Positions 1 to 8,346 are shown, counted from the first letter of the stretch. The stretch is DNA of 64,000 nucleotides from an uncultured bacterium (GCA_905215555.1 CAJMQU010000004.1:1-64000), one strand, 5' to 3'. The notes: a model not told the origin generated them from the sequence alone. Numbers and translations: made by a program.

Positions 1-51
1 ATCACCTCGACACTGCCAGTGTCGCGCTCTAGCCAGATGAGCTAACGCCCC
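1..51 (-). tRNA. tRNA-Ala (anticodon GGC), 3' part cut by window edge
   Basis: Read on the minus strand, the sequence begins GGGGCGT, then TA, a D-stem GCTC/GAGC with a D-loop holding the GG pair, and a five-base-pair anticodon stem CGACA/TGTCG around the loop CTGGCAG. The anticodon GGC reads alanine GCC codons. The variable loop, T-arm and acceptor 3' strand lie beyond base 1, so only about two thirds of the gene is present. Confidence 0.9.
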
Positions 52-131
52 GTTACATTCTTTTGCCAACGTTTGCGGTAATTCCCGCATTTTGATGGCG
101 CAAATATAATGCATTATTCTGAAATAATTGC

Positions 132-139
132 TATGTTTG
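132..139 (+). promoter_or_regulatory. Bacteroides -7 promoter element (TATGTTTG)
   Basis: The octamer matches the Bacteroides sigma-ABfr -7 consensus TAnnTTTG and sits 24 bases before the ATG at 164. It overlaps the upstream in-frame TTG at 128, which makes that TTG an unlikely start codon. Confidence 0.6.
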
Positions 140-163
140 CGAAACAAAGTGAAAGAAAAAAAT

Positions 164-469
164 ATGCTGATCTATAATACAACCTATCAAGTAGAAGAAG
201 GACAGGAAGATAACTTCCTGATCTGGATGAAAGAATTTTATCTTCCTGAAGTGGAAAAGTCTGGTTCACTGCACACGCCGCGCATGGCTCGTGTGCTGAG
301 TCACCGTGAAGAAGGGAGTACCTGTTATTCCCTTCAGTTTGAAGTGGAAAACTCCGGTATACTGCATCGCTGGCATCTGGAACAGGGTACTAAACTGAAC
401 GAAGAGCTGGTGAAAATATTCAAGGATAAAGTGGTTGGGTTTCCGACTCTGATGGAGGTGATAGAGTGA
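164..469 (+). CDS. DUF4286 family protein
   Basis: A 101-residue cytoplasmic protein starting MLIYNTTYQVEEG, with the compact alpha/beta look of the DUF4286 family (ferredoxin-like dimeric barrel). There is no signal peptide or membrane segment. The ATG at 164 is chosen over the in-frame TTG at 128 because the latter precedes and overlaps the promoter element at 132-139. The stop overlaps the GTG start of ruvC by four bases (GTGA), so the two are translationally coupled. The biochemical role is unknown; the pairing with ruvC in one transcript is the only functional hint. Confidence 0.8.
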   Translation: MLIYNTTYQVEEGQEDNFLIWMKEFYLPEVEKSGSLHTPRMARVLSHREEGSTCYSLQFEVENSGILHRWHLEQGTKLNEELVKIFKDKVVGFPTLMEVIE

Positions 470-1035
470 TACAGCCGGTTAAGGAAAAGATAATTTTGGG
501 GATCGACCCCGGTACGACCATTATGGGATATGGTGTGTTGCGTGTGCGGGGAACAAAACCCGAGATGATAGCTATGGGGATTATCGACCTGCGTAAATTG
601 GGTGACCACTACCTTAAATTGCGTCATATACATGAACGGGTGTTGAGTATCATTGAGAGTTATCTGCCTGATGAACTTGCCATTGAAGCTCCTTTCTTCG
701 GAAAGAACGTGCAGTCGATGTTGAAGCTGGGGCGTGCACAAGGTGTGGCGATGGCTGCCGCCCTCAGTCGGGATATACCTATCACCGAATATGCCCCCTT
801 GAAAATAAAAATGGCTATCACCGGAAACGGGCAGGCTTCCAAAGAGCAGGTGGCAGATATGCTGCAACGCATGCTTCACTTCGCAAAAGAAGATATGCCC
901 ACCTTCATGGATGCTACGGACGGTCTTGCCGCCGCTTATTGCCACTTTCTGCAAATGGGACGCCCCACGGTGGAGAAAGGGTATCATGGTTGGAAAGACT
1001 TTATAGCCAAGAACCCTGACAAAGTGAAGAAATAA
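466..1035 (+). CDS. ruvC: Crossover junction endodeoxyribonuclease RuvC
   Basis: The Holliday-junction resolvase works with RuvAB in homologous recombination and repair, cutting symmetrically across four-way junctions as a dimer. The 189 residues are close to the usual family length of about 175. The RNase H-like fold is recognisable from GIDPGTTIMGYG with catalytic D14, the second acid E74 in LAIEAPFFGKN, and the C-terminal pair D149/D152 in MDATDGLAAAYCH. The GTG start lies inside the stop region of the upstream DUF4286 gene. Confidence 0.97.
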   Translation: MIQPVKEKIILGIDPGTTIMGYGVLRVRGTKPEMIAMGIIDLRKLGDHYLKLRHIHERVLSIIESYLPDELAIEAPFFGKNVQSMLKLGRAQGVAMAAALSRDIPITEYAPLKIKMAITGNGQASKEQVADMLQRMLHFAKEDMPTFMDATDGLAAAYCHFLQMGRPTVEKGYHGWKDFIAKNPDKVKK

Positions 1036-1081
1036 ATCTTTTGGCACTAATCATTGAACATTAATCATTAAAATAATTACC

Positions 1082-3079
1082 ATGAAACTAAATGAACTTG
1101 CCTTGATTGGAGTGGCTGCAGCTACAGTAACCAGCTGTGCTCCGACGAAGAAAGAGTACGCGTCTTATGAGTTGTATCCTGTCCGTTCGGGCAGTCTGAC
1201 GGAAATGGAATACACGCCCGGAATGACGAATTTTACATTATGGGCGCCAACTGCCGATGAAGTGCGTCTGATGTTGTTTGACGCAGGTGACGGCGGTCAT
1301 GCTTACGAGACTATTTCGATGACGCCCGACAAGGAAGGAACCTGGACTGCAAAAGTGGAAAAAGACCTGTTGGGGAAATTCTATACATTCAATGTGAAAA
1401 TCAATGATAAATGGTTGGGAGACACTCCGGGCATCAATGCCAAAGCAGTGGGAGTGAACGGAAAACGTGCCGCCGTCATTGATATGAAGGCGACCGACCC
1501 CGATGGTTGGGCGAGCGACAAGCGCCCTGCACTGGCTTCTCCGGCAGATGCGATAATTTATGAAATGCATCACCGTGACTTTTCCGTCGCTCCTTCATCC
1601 GGCATTCAGAACAAAGGTAAATTCCTTGCTTTAACGGAAGAGGGTACGCTGAGTCCCGAAAAATTGGCAACGGGTATCGACCATCTGAAGGAATTGGGCG
1701 TGACGCATGTGCACATCCTGCCGTCTTATGACTACGCTTCCGTAGATGAAACGAAATTGGACGAGAATAAATATAACTGGGGATATGATCCGCAGAACTA
1801 TAATGTGCCCGATGGTTCGTATTCTACCGATCCTTATAATCCTTCTATCCGCATCAAAGAATTCAAGCAAATGGTGCAGGCACTGCATAAAGCAGGCATC
1901 CGTGTGGTGCTGGATGTAGTGTATAACCATACTTTCAATACTGCTGAAAGTAACTTTGAGCGTACGGTACCGGGTTATTTCTATCGCCAGATGCCTGACG
2001 GAAGTTTTGCCGATGGCTCTGCTTGCGGTAATGAAACGGCAAGTAACCGCCCTATGATGCGGAAATATATGATAGAATCCGTATTGCACTGGCTCAACGA
2101 ATATCATCTGGATGGTTTTCGTTTCGACCTGATGGGGATTCACGACATCACAACCATGAATGAAATTCGTAAGGCTGCTACGACAGTTGATCCGAGTATC
2201 ATTATTTATGGTGAAGGTTGGGCGGCTAAAGCACCCCAAATGCCGGAAGATTCGTTGGCTATGAAAGCGAACACTTACCGGATGCCGGGTATCGCTGCTT
2301 TCTCTGATGAGATGCGCGACGGTTTGCGTGGTCCGTTCAGTGATAATCATCAGGGCGCTTTCCTTGCAGGAATTCCGGGGGGAGAAGAGAGTATTAAGTT
2401 CGGTATTGTCGGGGCAATCAAGCATCCGCAGGTAGATAATGACTCGGTAAATTATAGCAAGGCTTCCTGGGCGGAACAGCCTACACAGATGATCAGTTAT
2501 GTTTCTTGCCACGATGATATGTGTCTGGTGGACCGGTTGAATGCAAGTATTCCGGGTATTACCCCGCAGGAGTTGGTTAAGCTGGATAAACTGGCACAAA
2601 CGGCTGTGTTTACTTCACAAGGTATACCGTTCATCTATGCGGGCGAAGAGGTGATGCGTGACAAGAAAGGCGTGCATAACAGTTATGAGAGTCCTGATTC
2701 GATCAATGCCATTGACTGGAAACGCAAGGCTGCGCATGCCGATGTGTTCGCTTATTATAAAGGATTGATACAGCTGCGCAAGAATCATCCGGCTTTCCGT
2801 ATGGGCGATGCCGAACTGGTGCGCAAGCATCTGGAATTCCTTCCGGTAGAGGGAAGCAACCTGATCGCTTATCGTCTGAAGGAAAATGCCAATGGCGATG
2901 CTTGGGAAGATATTATTGTGGCGTTGAACTCACGTAAGGAATCGGCTAAACTGGCTGTTCCCGAAGGCAAGTACACGGTGGTTTGCAAAGATGGCTTCAT
3001 CAGTGAAAACGGATTGGGTACACTATATGGTTCGGAAGTGATTGTTCCCGCGCAATCGGCTTTGATTATCTATAAATAA
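1082..3079 (+). CDS. pulA: Type I pullulanase, lipoprotein (GH13)
   Basis: A debranching enzyme that cleaves alpha-1,6 links in pullulan, glycogen or amylopectin. The 665-residue protein has a signal sequence ending in a lipobox with Cys19 (VTSCAPT), so it is probably a periplasmic or outer-membrane lipoprotein. An N-terminal CBM48-like domain covers about residues 45-135, followed by the GH13 barrel. The pullulanase hallmark YNWGYDP is at 231-237. GH13 regions I-IV are DVVYNH (278-283), DGFRFD with nucleophile D349, YGEGW with acid/base E378, and SCHDD (H477/D478). It stands alone about 45 bases after ruvC, with no neighbouring Sus genes. Confidence 0.93.
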   Translation: MKLNELALIGVAAATVTSCAPTKKEYASYELYPVRSGSLTEMEYTPGMTNFTLWAPTADEVRLMLFDAGDGGHAYETISMTPDKEGTWTAKVEKDLLGKFYTFNVKINDKWLGDTPGINAKAVGVNGKRAAVIDMKATDPDGWASDKRPALASPADAIIYEMHHRDFSVAPSSGIQNKGKFLALTEEGTLSPEKLATGIDHLKELGVTHVHILPSYDYASVDETKLDENKYNWGYDPQNYNVPDGSYSTDPYNPSIRIKEFKQMVQALHKAGIRVVLDVVYNHTFNTAESNFERTVPGYFYRQMPDGSFADGSACGNETASNRPMMRKYMIESVLHWLNEYHLDGFRFDLMGIHDITTMNEIRKAATTVDPSIIIYGEGWAAKAPQMPEDSLAMKANTYRMPGIAAFSDEMRDGLRGPFSDNHQGAFLAGIPGGEESIKFGIVGAIKHPQVDNDSVNYSKASWAEQPTQMISYVSCHDDMCLVDRLNASIPGITPQELVKLDKLAQTAVFTSQGIPFIYAGEEVMRDKKGVHNSYESPDSINAIDWKRKAAHADVFAYYKGLIQLRKNHPAFRMGDAELVRKHLEFLPVEGSNLIAYRLKENANGDAWEDIIVALNSRKESAKLAVPEGKYTVVCKDGFISENGLGTLYGSEVIVPAQSALIIYK

Positions 3080-3129
3080 TTGGTGTTTTGCATAGGGTAT
3101 CCGGATTCGGGTACCCATAAAATAATTGT

Positions 3130-3161
3130 CGCCCCTACAGGTCTTGTGACCGGTAGGGGCG
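3130..3161. repeat. Near-perfect 32-base hairpin, REP-like
   Basis: CGCCCCTAC (3130-3138) pairs perfectly with GTAGGGGCG (3153-3161). The interior adds four more pairs after one A/G mismatch and closes on a TTGT tetraloop. The 3' arm can alternatively fold with the following bases (GGGC...GCCC, 3157-3175). No T-run follows, so it is not a standard terminator, although it could mark the end of the pullulanase transcript. It resembles short interspersed palindromes of Bacteroides intergenic regions; copy number cannot be seen here. Confidence 0.5.
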
Positions 3162-3179
3162 AATCATTATTGCCCGGAT

Positions 3180-3649
3180 ACATAGTGTGAGGGTTGGGGC
3201 ATTTATATTACAGTTTGTGTTATTCGTTAGCAATATTCACTTTCCGGATTGTTTCGCTTTATTTACTAATTCAAAGTTGCTACATTTCAGTGGTTATATT
3301 GCTAATGCCTTTTTAAGAGATACCGATTGTTTTCAAATAAATGATTTTACTGTTTGGACTGATGCGAGAAGAGGATGATTGGTAAATACAAGCACCAAAA
3401 TCGACAGACCACTGACAGAAGCAGTCGTCAATAGCCATGGTTATTGTGCCTGCTATTGTAGGCCAATATCTTTTAATGAGTGTTTTTCCCATCCTTTTTT
3501 AATATGTTTTCGATACATGTTCTTGAATACAACAGATTTCTCTTAGAAATTGTTTCCTAATATATGGATTATTTTTCATATGACTTGCTTAAAAATGGGA
3601 TATTTAATGAAACTACTCCTCATTTAGGCTGATTAAAGGGAAAACTTGG
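3180..3649. other. Non-coding stretch without a recognisable gene
   Basis: About 470 AT-rich bases between the hairpin at 3130-3161 and the promoter of the ABC gene. Only short open frames occur, for example 63 codons from 3187, and none has a recognisable sequence or a start signal. It may hold the worn remains of an older gene, but no family could be named on either strand. Confidence 0.4.
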
Positions 3650-3657
3650 TATCTTTG
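3650..3657 (+). promoter_or_regulatory. Bacteroides -7 promoter element (TATCTTTG)
   Basis: Exact TAnnTTTG match 30 bases before the ATG at 3688 of the ABC ATPase. It leaves a leader of roughly 24 bases. Confidence 0.6.
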
Positions 3658-3687
3658 CGGCACATAACTAAGTAAAATACGTCTGAA

Positions 3688-5142
3688 ATGATGCAACCAT
3701 ACACTATATGTCTGACGGGAGGTATAGCCCGTAACCCGCTTGTTCGCTTAGCCGCACCTGTTTCTGTTTCCTTTCCGGCAAATGAACACATTGCTATCGT
3801 CGGTCCTAATGGTTCCGGTAAAAGTCTTCTGGTGGATATGTTGATTGGCAAGTATCCCTTGAAGGAAGGAAGTTTGACTTATGACTTTTCTCCTTCTGCT
3901 TCGCAAACGGTTTATGATAATATAAAATATATCGCTTTTCGTGATACATATGGTTCCGCCGATGCCAATTATTATTATCAGCAGCGTTGGAATACTCATG
4001 ATCATGATGATGTACCGCTGGTCAGGGATATGCTTGGTGCAATCAAGGATGAGGCGCTGAAACAGGAACTTTTCGAATTGTTCCGCATCGAACCGATGCT
4101 GGACAAACCGATGATTCTTCTTTCCAGCGGCGAACTGCGTAAGTTTCAGTTGACAAAGGCTTTGCTGACTGCTCCCCGAATTCTTATTATGGATAATCCT
4201 TTTATTGGCCTCGATGCACAGACTCGTGAGTTACTGAACACTTTGCTGGAAAGCTTGGCGAAAAAATCTGCCGTACAACTGATTCTTGTGCTCTCCATGA
4301 TGGATGATGTGCCGACTTATATAGATAAGGTATTACCGGTAGCTAATCGCATGGCAGGACAGATGATGCAGCGCGACCACTATCTTGCTATATTTCGGAA
4401 TGCCGATGTGCCTGTCCCTGAAGATTTGTATCAACGTATCATTGATTTGCCTTATGATACTACCAACTACGTTTCTGATGAAGTGGTGAAACTGAATAAG
4501 GTAAGCATCTGCTATGGCGAACGCACCATCCTGAAAGAGTTGGATTGGTCGGTGATGCGTGGACAGAAATGGGCTTTGAGCGGTGAGAATGGCGCGGGAA
4601 AATCTACTTTACTCAGTTTGGTCTGTGCCGATAATCCCCAGTCATATGCTTGTGATATCAGCCTGTTCGGGAGAAAACGGGGTACGGGCGAGAGTATTTG
4701 GGAAATAAAGAAGCATATCGGATATGTCAGTCCTGAGATGCACCGCGCTTATCTGAAAAACCTGCCGGCTATTGAAATTGTGGCTTCCGGTCTGCACGAC
4801 AGCATCGGACTGTATAAACGTCCGAAAGCTGAGCAAATGTCCATTTGCGAGTGGTGGATGGATATTTTCGGTGTTGCTGCCCTGAAAGATAAACCTTTCC
4901 TGCAATTATCCAGTGGTGAGCAACGCCTGGCACTTCTGGCACGTGCTTTCGTGAAAGATCCGGAATTGCTGATACTGGATGAACCGCTCCATGGATTGGA
5001 TACCTACAACCGCCGCCGTGTGAAAAAGATAATCGAGGCATTCTGTTGCCGTCAGGATAAGACTATGATTATGGTTACCCACTATGAAACGGAGCTTCCC
5101 GCTACCATTACCAACCGCCTATTTTTGAAACGTAATCGCTAA
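3688..5142 (+). CDS. Tandem ATP-binding cassette protein (ModF/PhrA-like)
   Basis: A 484-residue soluble protein with two fused ABC ATPase domains and no membrane segment, as in ModF/PhrA-type proteins. Domain 1 has a Walker A (GPNGSGKS, 39-46), a signature LSSGE (145-149) and a Walker B ILIMD (165-169) followed by Asn170 where the catalytic Glu is expected. Its switch histidine is also missing (LVLSMMDD). Domain 2 is complete: GENGAGKS (299-306), LSSGEQ (407-412), LLILDE with Glu432, and VTHYE. One composite ATP site is therefore probably inactive. No permease is adjacent, so a transport role is not supported; the true substrate or partner is unknown. Confidence 0.85.
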   Translation: MMQPYTICLTGGIARNPLVRLAAPVSVSFPANEHIAIVGPNGSGKSLLVDMLIGKYPLKEGSLTYDFSPSASQTVYDNIKYIAFRDTYGSADANYYYQQRWNTHDHDDVPLVRDMLGAIKDEALKQELFELFRIEPMLDKPMILLSSGELRKFQLTKALLTAPRILIMDNPFIGLDAQTRELLNTLLESLAKKSAVQLILVLSMMDDVPTYIDKVLPVANRMAGQMMQRDHYLAIFRNADVPVPEDLYQRIIDLPYDTTNYVSDEVVKLNKVSICYGERTILKELDWSVMRGQKWALSGENGAGKSTLLSLVCADNPQSYACDISLFGRKRGTGESIWEIKKHIGYVSPEMHRAYLKNLPAIEIVASGLHDSIGLYKRPKAEQMSICEWWMDIFGVAALKDKPFLQLSSGEQRLALLARAFVKDPELLILDEPLHGLDTYNRRRVKKIIEAFCCRQDKTMIMVTHYETELPATITNRLFLKRNR

Positions 5143-5607
5143 TATCCCATCCGGACAATGAATAAACCGTTACTTCTTTTTTGATATTCTGCCTTTTCGT
5201 TTCTTGCAATGGGGAAAAGGAGTTTGCAATCATCGAAAGGGAACGGGTAAAACCTGATTCTACCTCTATCCGTTTCATGATTACAAAGAGTTGCCGCATC
5301 ATTTCTGGGGAAGCACATCGGTGCTAAAACAACTTGATGAACGAAATTCCACTATAGAAGTTCCTGTTGATTTCATCATAGACAAGTGAACCCTGAAAGG
5401 CGCTGGCAGAGAGGAGTCAGCAACTGACACTCTGTCTGTGGCGGAAATCCGGTAGCACGCTATAAACTCGACCATTGGGGTAGGGGCATGTTGGACGGGA
5501 AGTAACTGTATCAGTTTTTTTACATGTATGATGATCTGCTTTTCCTTTACGCATTACCCGAAAGGAAATAAGAGAAATAGAAACGGTTGCTATATTTATA
5601 ATTTTAT
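5143..5607. other. Gene-poor stretch with a hairpin and a coding remnant
   Basis: About 465 bases hold no intact gene. Two things stand out: an open frame tail at 5258-5389 (listed separately) and a hairpin at 5407-5434 made of CAGAG/CTCTG plus GTCAG/CTGAC around a CAA loop. I looked for a riboswitch core such as the cobalamin box and did not find one. Confidence 0.4.
5258..5389 (+). pseudogene. C-terminal remnant of an unidentified gene
   Basis: The frame beginning right after a TGA at 5255-5257 reads 43 codons with normal-looking composition (for example DYKELPHHFWGSTSVLKQ) and ends with TGA at 5387-5389. It has no start codon or leader of its own, so it looks like the tail of a decayed gene rather than a small gene. 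The family was not recognised. Confidence 0.3.
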
Positions 5608-5615
5608 TATATTTG
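5608..5615 (+). promoter_or_regulatory. Bacteroides -7 promoter element (TATATTTG)
   Basis: Exact TAnnTTTG match only eight bases before the ATG at 5624. Transcription would begin at or within a few bases of the start codon, making a leaderless or near-leaderless message. Confidence 0.5.
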
Positions 5616-5623
5616 CAGCCGTC

Positions 5624-6037
5624 ATGACAAAGTATGTACTTTTATTTTGCGCATTGTTAGGTGTATTCCTCATGTCCGGATTCGGGGCTGTAGCCGATGG
5701 TATGAAGGAACACAAGGCGTTTTGCGCTTTGGAGTTACAGCAAACAGAAACACAGTGCAACTTCTCTAAGGCAGATGCGGAGCAATGTAGAAAGATGATT
5801 TATGGCGGGGAATATACTGACAGAGCCATTGGCAATGTAGCAACTTCAGTCTCTCGCTGTAACCTTCCTTCCTCTCAACTTCTCCGATTCAACACTTCCT
5901 CCGTCATTGCTAAAATAATCAAGTCCTTAAAAGTTTCCCTTCCCGAAGAAAAAAGGACCTCTTTTTCGTCTTGTATATCTTTAACTCAATATTCCGGTAG
6001 ATATTACATCTATGCGCTGAGGCGTATTATTATTTAA
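5624..6037 (+). CDS. Small secreted hypothetical protein
   Basis: A 137-residue protein beginning MTKYVLLFCALLGVF, a clear signal peptide or membrane anchor of about 20 residues followed by GFGAVADG. The ATG at 5624 is preferred over the in-frame ATG at 5528 because the signal peptide starts there and the promoter lies at 5608-5615. The mature part has three or four cysteines and no recognised domain. It stands alone, about 150 bases before the DedA gene. Function unknown. Confidence 0.6.
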   Translation: MTKYVLLFCALLGVFLMSGFGAVADGMKEHKAFCALELQQTETQCNFSKADAEQCRKMIYGGEYTDRAIGNVATSVSRCNLPSSQLLRFNTSSVIAKIIKSLKVSLPEEKRTSFSSCISLTQYSGRYYIYALRRIII

Positions 6038-6185
6038 ATTCTTTTCTTTTTTCGTTATAAGGCTATGTCTTATACATCCTTTCATTTACTCTTATTCATA
6101 TGTATTTCTGACGTAGAGAATAATCGGCAAGTTATGTCTTTACGGTGAATTTATATGTCGTTTTTATATTAATAATCAATATGTT

Positions 6186-6818
6186 ATGGAAATTTTGTTA
6201 GACTTTATTCTCCACATTGACCAGTATATGATAAACATTGTGCAGGAATACCACACCTGGACTTATGTGATATTATTCCTGATCATTTTCTGCGAAACCG
6301 GACTGGTCGTTACCCCTTTTCTGCCTGGGGATTCTTTACTTTTTGTAGGTGGTGCCATAACTGCACTGCCCGGAATGCCGCTTGAAGTGAATATACTTGT
6401 TTTAGTATTGTTCCTGGCCGCCGTGTTGGGAGATTCTAGCAATTATATGATAGGGCATTTCTTTGGAAGCAGACTTTTCAATAATCCCAATTCTAAAATA
6501 TTCAAACAGAGTTATCTGGATAAAACACATGATTTTTACAAAAAATATGGTGGCAAGACTATTATTATTGCCAGATTCGTTCCCATCGTCCGCACCTTTG
6601 CTCCGTTTGTGGCAGGGATGGGCAAGATGCACTATTATTATTTTATGCTCTACAATCTGGTAGGGGGGGGCCTTTGGGTGGCACTTTTCTGTTATGCCGG
6701 ATATTTTTTTGGCGACCTTCCGTTTGTGCAAGAGAATCTTAAGTTACTGATTGTAGCTATTATTGTCATTTCCATATTGCCTGCCGTTATAGAGGTGATA
6801 CGGGCGAAACTTAAATAA
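6186..6818 (+). CDS. DedA family membrane protein
   Basis: A 210-residue polytopic inner-membrane protein of the DedA/SNARE-associated (VTT) family. Members such as E. coli YqjA and YghB and the Bacillus UptA/PetA group are tied to lipid-carrier recycling, membrane potential and envelope integrity. Family hallmarks are visible: CETGLVVTPFLPGDSLLF near residue 36, FGSRLF in the middle, and the Arg-rich segment ARFVPIVRTFAPFVAG near 127-143, with C-terminal membrane helices. The gene contains a run of eight G at 6663-6670 encoding glycines. It lies directly upstream of decayed phosphate-transport genes. Confidence 0.93.
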   Translation: MEILLDFILHIDQYMINIVQEYHTWTYVILFLIIFCETGLVVTPFLPGDSLLFVGGAITALPGMPLEVNILVLVLFLAAVLGDSSNYMIGHFFGSRLFNNPNSKIFKQSYLDKTHDFYKKYGGKTIIIARFVPIVRTFAPFVAGMGKMHYYYFMLYNLVGGGLWVALFCYAGYFFGDLPFVQENLKLLIVAIIVISILPAVIEVIRAKLK

Positions 6819-6836
6819 TCAAACATATTTATTCTT

Positions 6837-7285
6837 ATGAAAAAATCTTTTTTTAGTCGTTTTACGCCTAAAGAACCTAAGTTCTTTCCTCTGCTGAAAC
6901 AATTATCAGAAATTTTGTCTGCCTCCTCCGCTCTCTTGGTAGAAAACCTGCAATATGACCTGTCGGAGAAGCGGGCAGACTACTATAAGCAAATAAAAGA
7001 TCTGGAATGTGAGGGTGACAAGCTGACCCCATTTGATTTTTGATGAATTGGAAACTACTTTCATTACTCCTTTTAACCGGGAGGATATTCATGCTCAGGC
7101 TTCAACTATGGGTGACATCATTGATGGAATAAACAGTAGTGCCAAGCGTATCACTATCTGAAGAAGAAAAAGATTGTATTGAACTTATCAAGATCAAGGA
7201 GATTATGCATGAACTGGAGAAAACCGCCGATGCTGCAGAACGTGTAGGCAAGATATTGAAGAATCTGATTGTAAAATACGTATAG
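6837..7285 (+). pseudogene. Broken DUF47 (PhoU-like, PiT-associated) gene
   Basis: The first 68 codons (MKKSFFSRFTPKEPKFFPLL...) are the start of a DUF47 protein, the PhoU-like partner of PiT phosphate transporters. Removing one C from the CCCC at 7027-7030 restores the frame through the conserved FITPFNREDIHA region. The second frame stops at TGA after SSAKRITI, near 7161. The conserved C-terminus (CIELIKIKEIMHELEK... to VKYV, stop at 7283-7285) then follows. Compared with the usual length of about 215 residues, roughly 60-70 middle residues are missing. A one-base insertion plus an internal deletion make a functional product very unlikely. Confidence 0.85.
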
Positions 7286-7301
7286 TAAAAAGAAAATAAG
7301 A

Positions 7302-7506
7302 CTGAGCACTAAAATCACTAAAGTAACGCCTTTGGAAGGAGTTATTGCAGAGACAGCCGGTGCCTTCACATTATATCTCACTGAATTTCTGAAAATTCCA
7401 GTCAGTACTACGCATATCCATTACCGGAGCCATTATTGGAGTAGGTGCAACAAAACGACTTAATAATGGTTTCGCTATTGGGCTCTTTTCCTCTTTATTA
7501 GAATAA
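7302..7506 (+). pseudogene. pit: Remnant of a PiT family phosphate transporter
   Basis: The frame through 7311 gives KITKVTPLEGVIAETAGA and then FLKIPVSTTH, the conserved C-terminal half of inorganic phosphate (PiT) transporters. After a frameshift near 7422 the other frame continues TGAIIGVGATKRL and stops at 7504-7506. Only some 65 of more than 300 residues are left; the N-terminal half and the last helices are gone. It follows the broken DUF47 gene, as intact DUF47-pit operons do, so the whole phosphate-uptake unit has decayed. Confidence 0.8.
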
Positions 7507-7618
7507 AACAGTATAAACGGAAAACATTTTACGAAACTATCTGTTCTATATAATATATGCCTGCAACTTTTTTTTAATTGCAGCCCGATCACTTTAATCA
7601 CAAAAAACTGTTTATGCC

Positions 7619-8275
7619 ATGAAGTTCTTTATTGACACTGCAAATTTAGACCAGATTCGGGAAGCCTACGATATGGGCGTTCTTGACGGAGTGACAACCA
7701 ACCCTTCGCTAATGGCGAAAGAAGGTATCAAAGGAATAGAAAACCAGCGGAAACATTATGTAGAAATCTGCGACATCGTGCAAGGTGATGTCAGTGCCGA
7801 AGTAATCGCTACGGATTATGAAGGCATGATTAAAGAAGGCGAAGAGCTTGCCGCCCTCAATCCCCATATTGTAGTAAAAGTGCCCTGCATTGCTGACGGC
7901 GTCAAGGCTATTAAATATTTCACTTCCAAAGGTATCCGTACCAACTGTACGCTTGTATTTTCCGTAGGACAGGCATTGCTGGCCGCTAAAGCGGGAGCCA
8001 CTTATGTATCTCCTTTTGTGGGACGCCTGGACGACATTTGTGAAGACGGTATCGCGTTGGTAGACAAGATTGTAGAAATGTACCGTTATTACGGTTTTAC
8101 CACTCAGGTGCTTGCTGCTTCCATCCGCAACACGGCACACATCGTGCAGTGCATTGAAGTAGGTGCCGATGTGGCAACCTGTCCGCTTTCTGCCATCAAA
8201 GGATTACTGAACCACCCCTTGACGGATGCCGGACTGAAAAAATTCCTTGAAGACTATAAACGTGTAAACGGATAA
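7619..8275 (+). CDS. fsa: Transaldolase / fructose-6-phosphate aldolase family protein
   Basis: A 218-residue cytosolic aldolase of the small transaldolase (TalC/FSA) group, which makes a Schiff base with dihydroxyacetone or sugar phosphates in the non-oxidative pentose phosphate area. Visible signatures are MKFFIDTANL at the N-terminus, TTNPSLMAKEG at 26-36, the Schiff-base Lys87 in HIVVKVPC, TNCTLVFSVGQALLAAKAGA and YVSPFVGRLDD. The length fits the family exactly (about 215). Sequence alone does not separate transaldolase from fructose-6-phosphate aldolase activity. It is a single gene following the pit remnant. Confidence 0.92.
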   Translation: MKFFIDTANLDQIREAYDMGVLDGVTTNPSLMAKEGIKGIENQRKHYVEICDIVQGDVSAEVIATDYEGMIKEGEELAALNPHIVVKVPCIADGVKAIKYFTSKGIRTNCTLVFSVGQALLAAKAGATYVSPFVGRLDDICEDGIALVDKIVEMYRYYGFTTQVLAASIRNTAHIVQCIEVGADVATCPLSAIKGLLNHPLTDAGLKKFLEDYKRVNG

Positions 8276-8346
8276 AAAAAATACTCTATAAGCCTATCTT
8301 TCACGGATTTCTTGAGTAATATTGGCGAAAAATGGAATAAAACAAC

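Noticed and set aside
128..163. Upstream TTG start for the DUF4286 gene
   Set aside because: It overlaps the promoter element at 132-139, so it would not be in the transcript; the family start fits the ATG at 164.
334..1047. 237-codon minus-strand open frame over ruvC
   Set aside because: Antisense shadow of ruvC; the plus frame has all catalytic residues and the minus product is low-complexity with no family.
1631..2599. 322-codon minus-strand open frame over the pullulanase
   Set aside because: Shadow; the GH13 motifs are on the plus strand and the minus product has Ile/His/Arg-rich nonsense composition.
3187..3378. 63-codon plus-strand open frame
   Set aside because: No promoter near it, no recognisable sequence, and it starts inside AT-rich intergenic DNA.
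5380..5520. Possible cobalamin or other riboswitch
   Set aside because: Some GC-rich pairing is present, but the conserved cobalamin core was not found and no transporter or vitamin gene follows.
7550..7590. Terminator hairpin before the aldolase gene (CTGCAA...TTGCAG)
   Set aside because: Only six base pairs, with the T-run inside the loop instead of after the stem.
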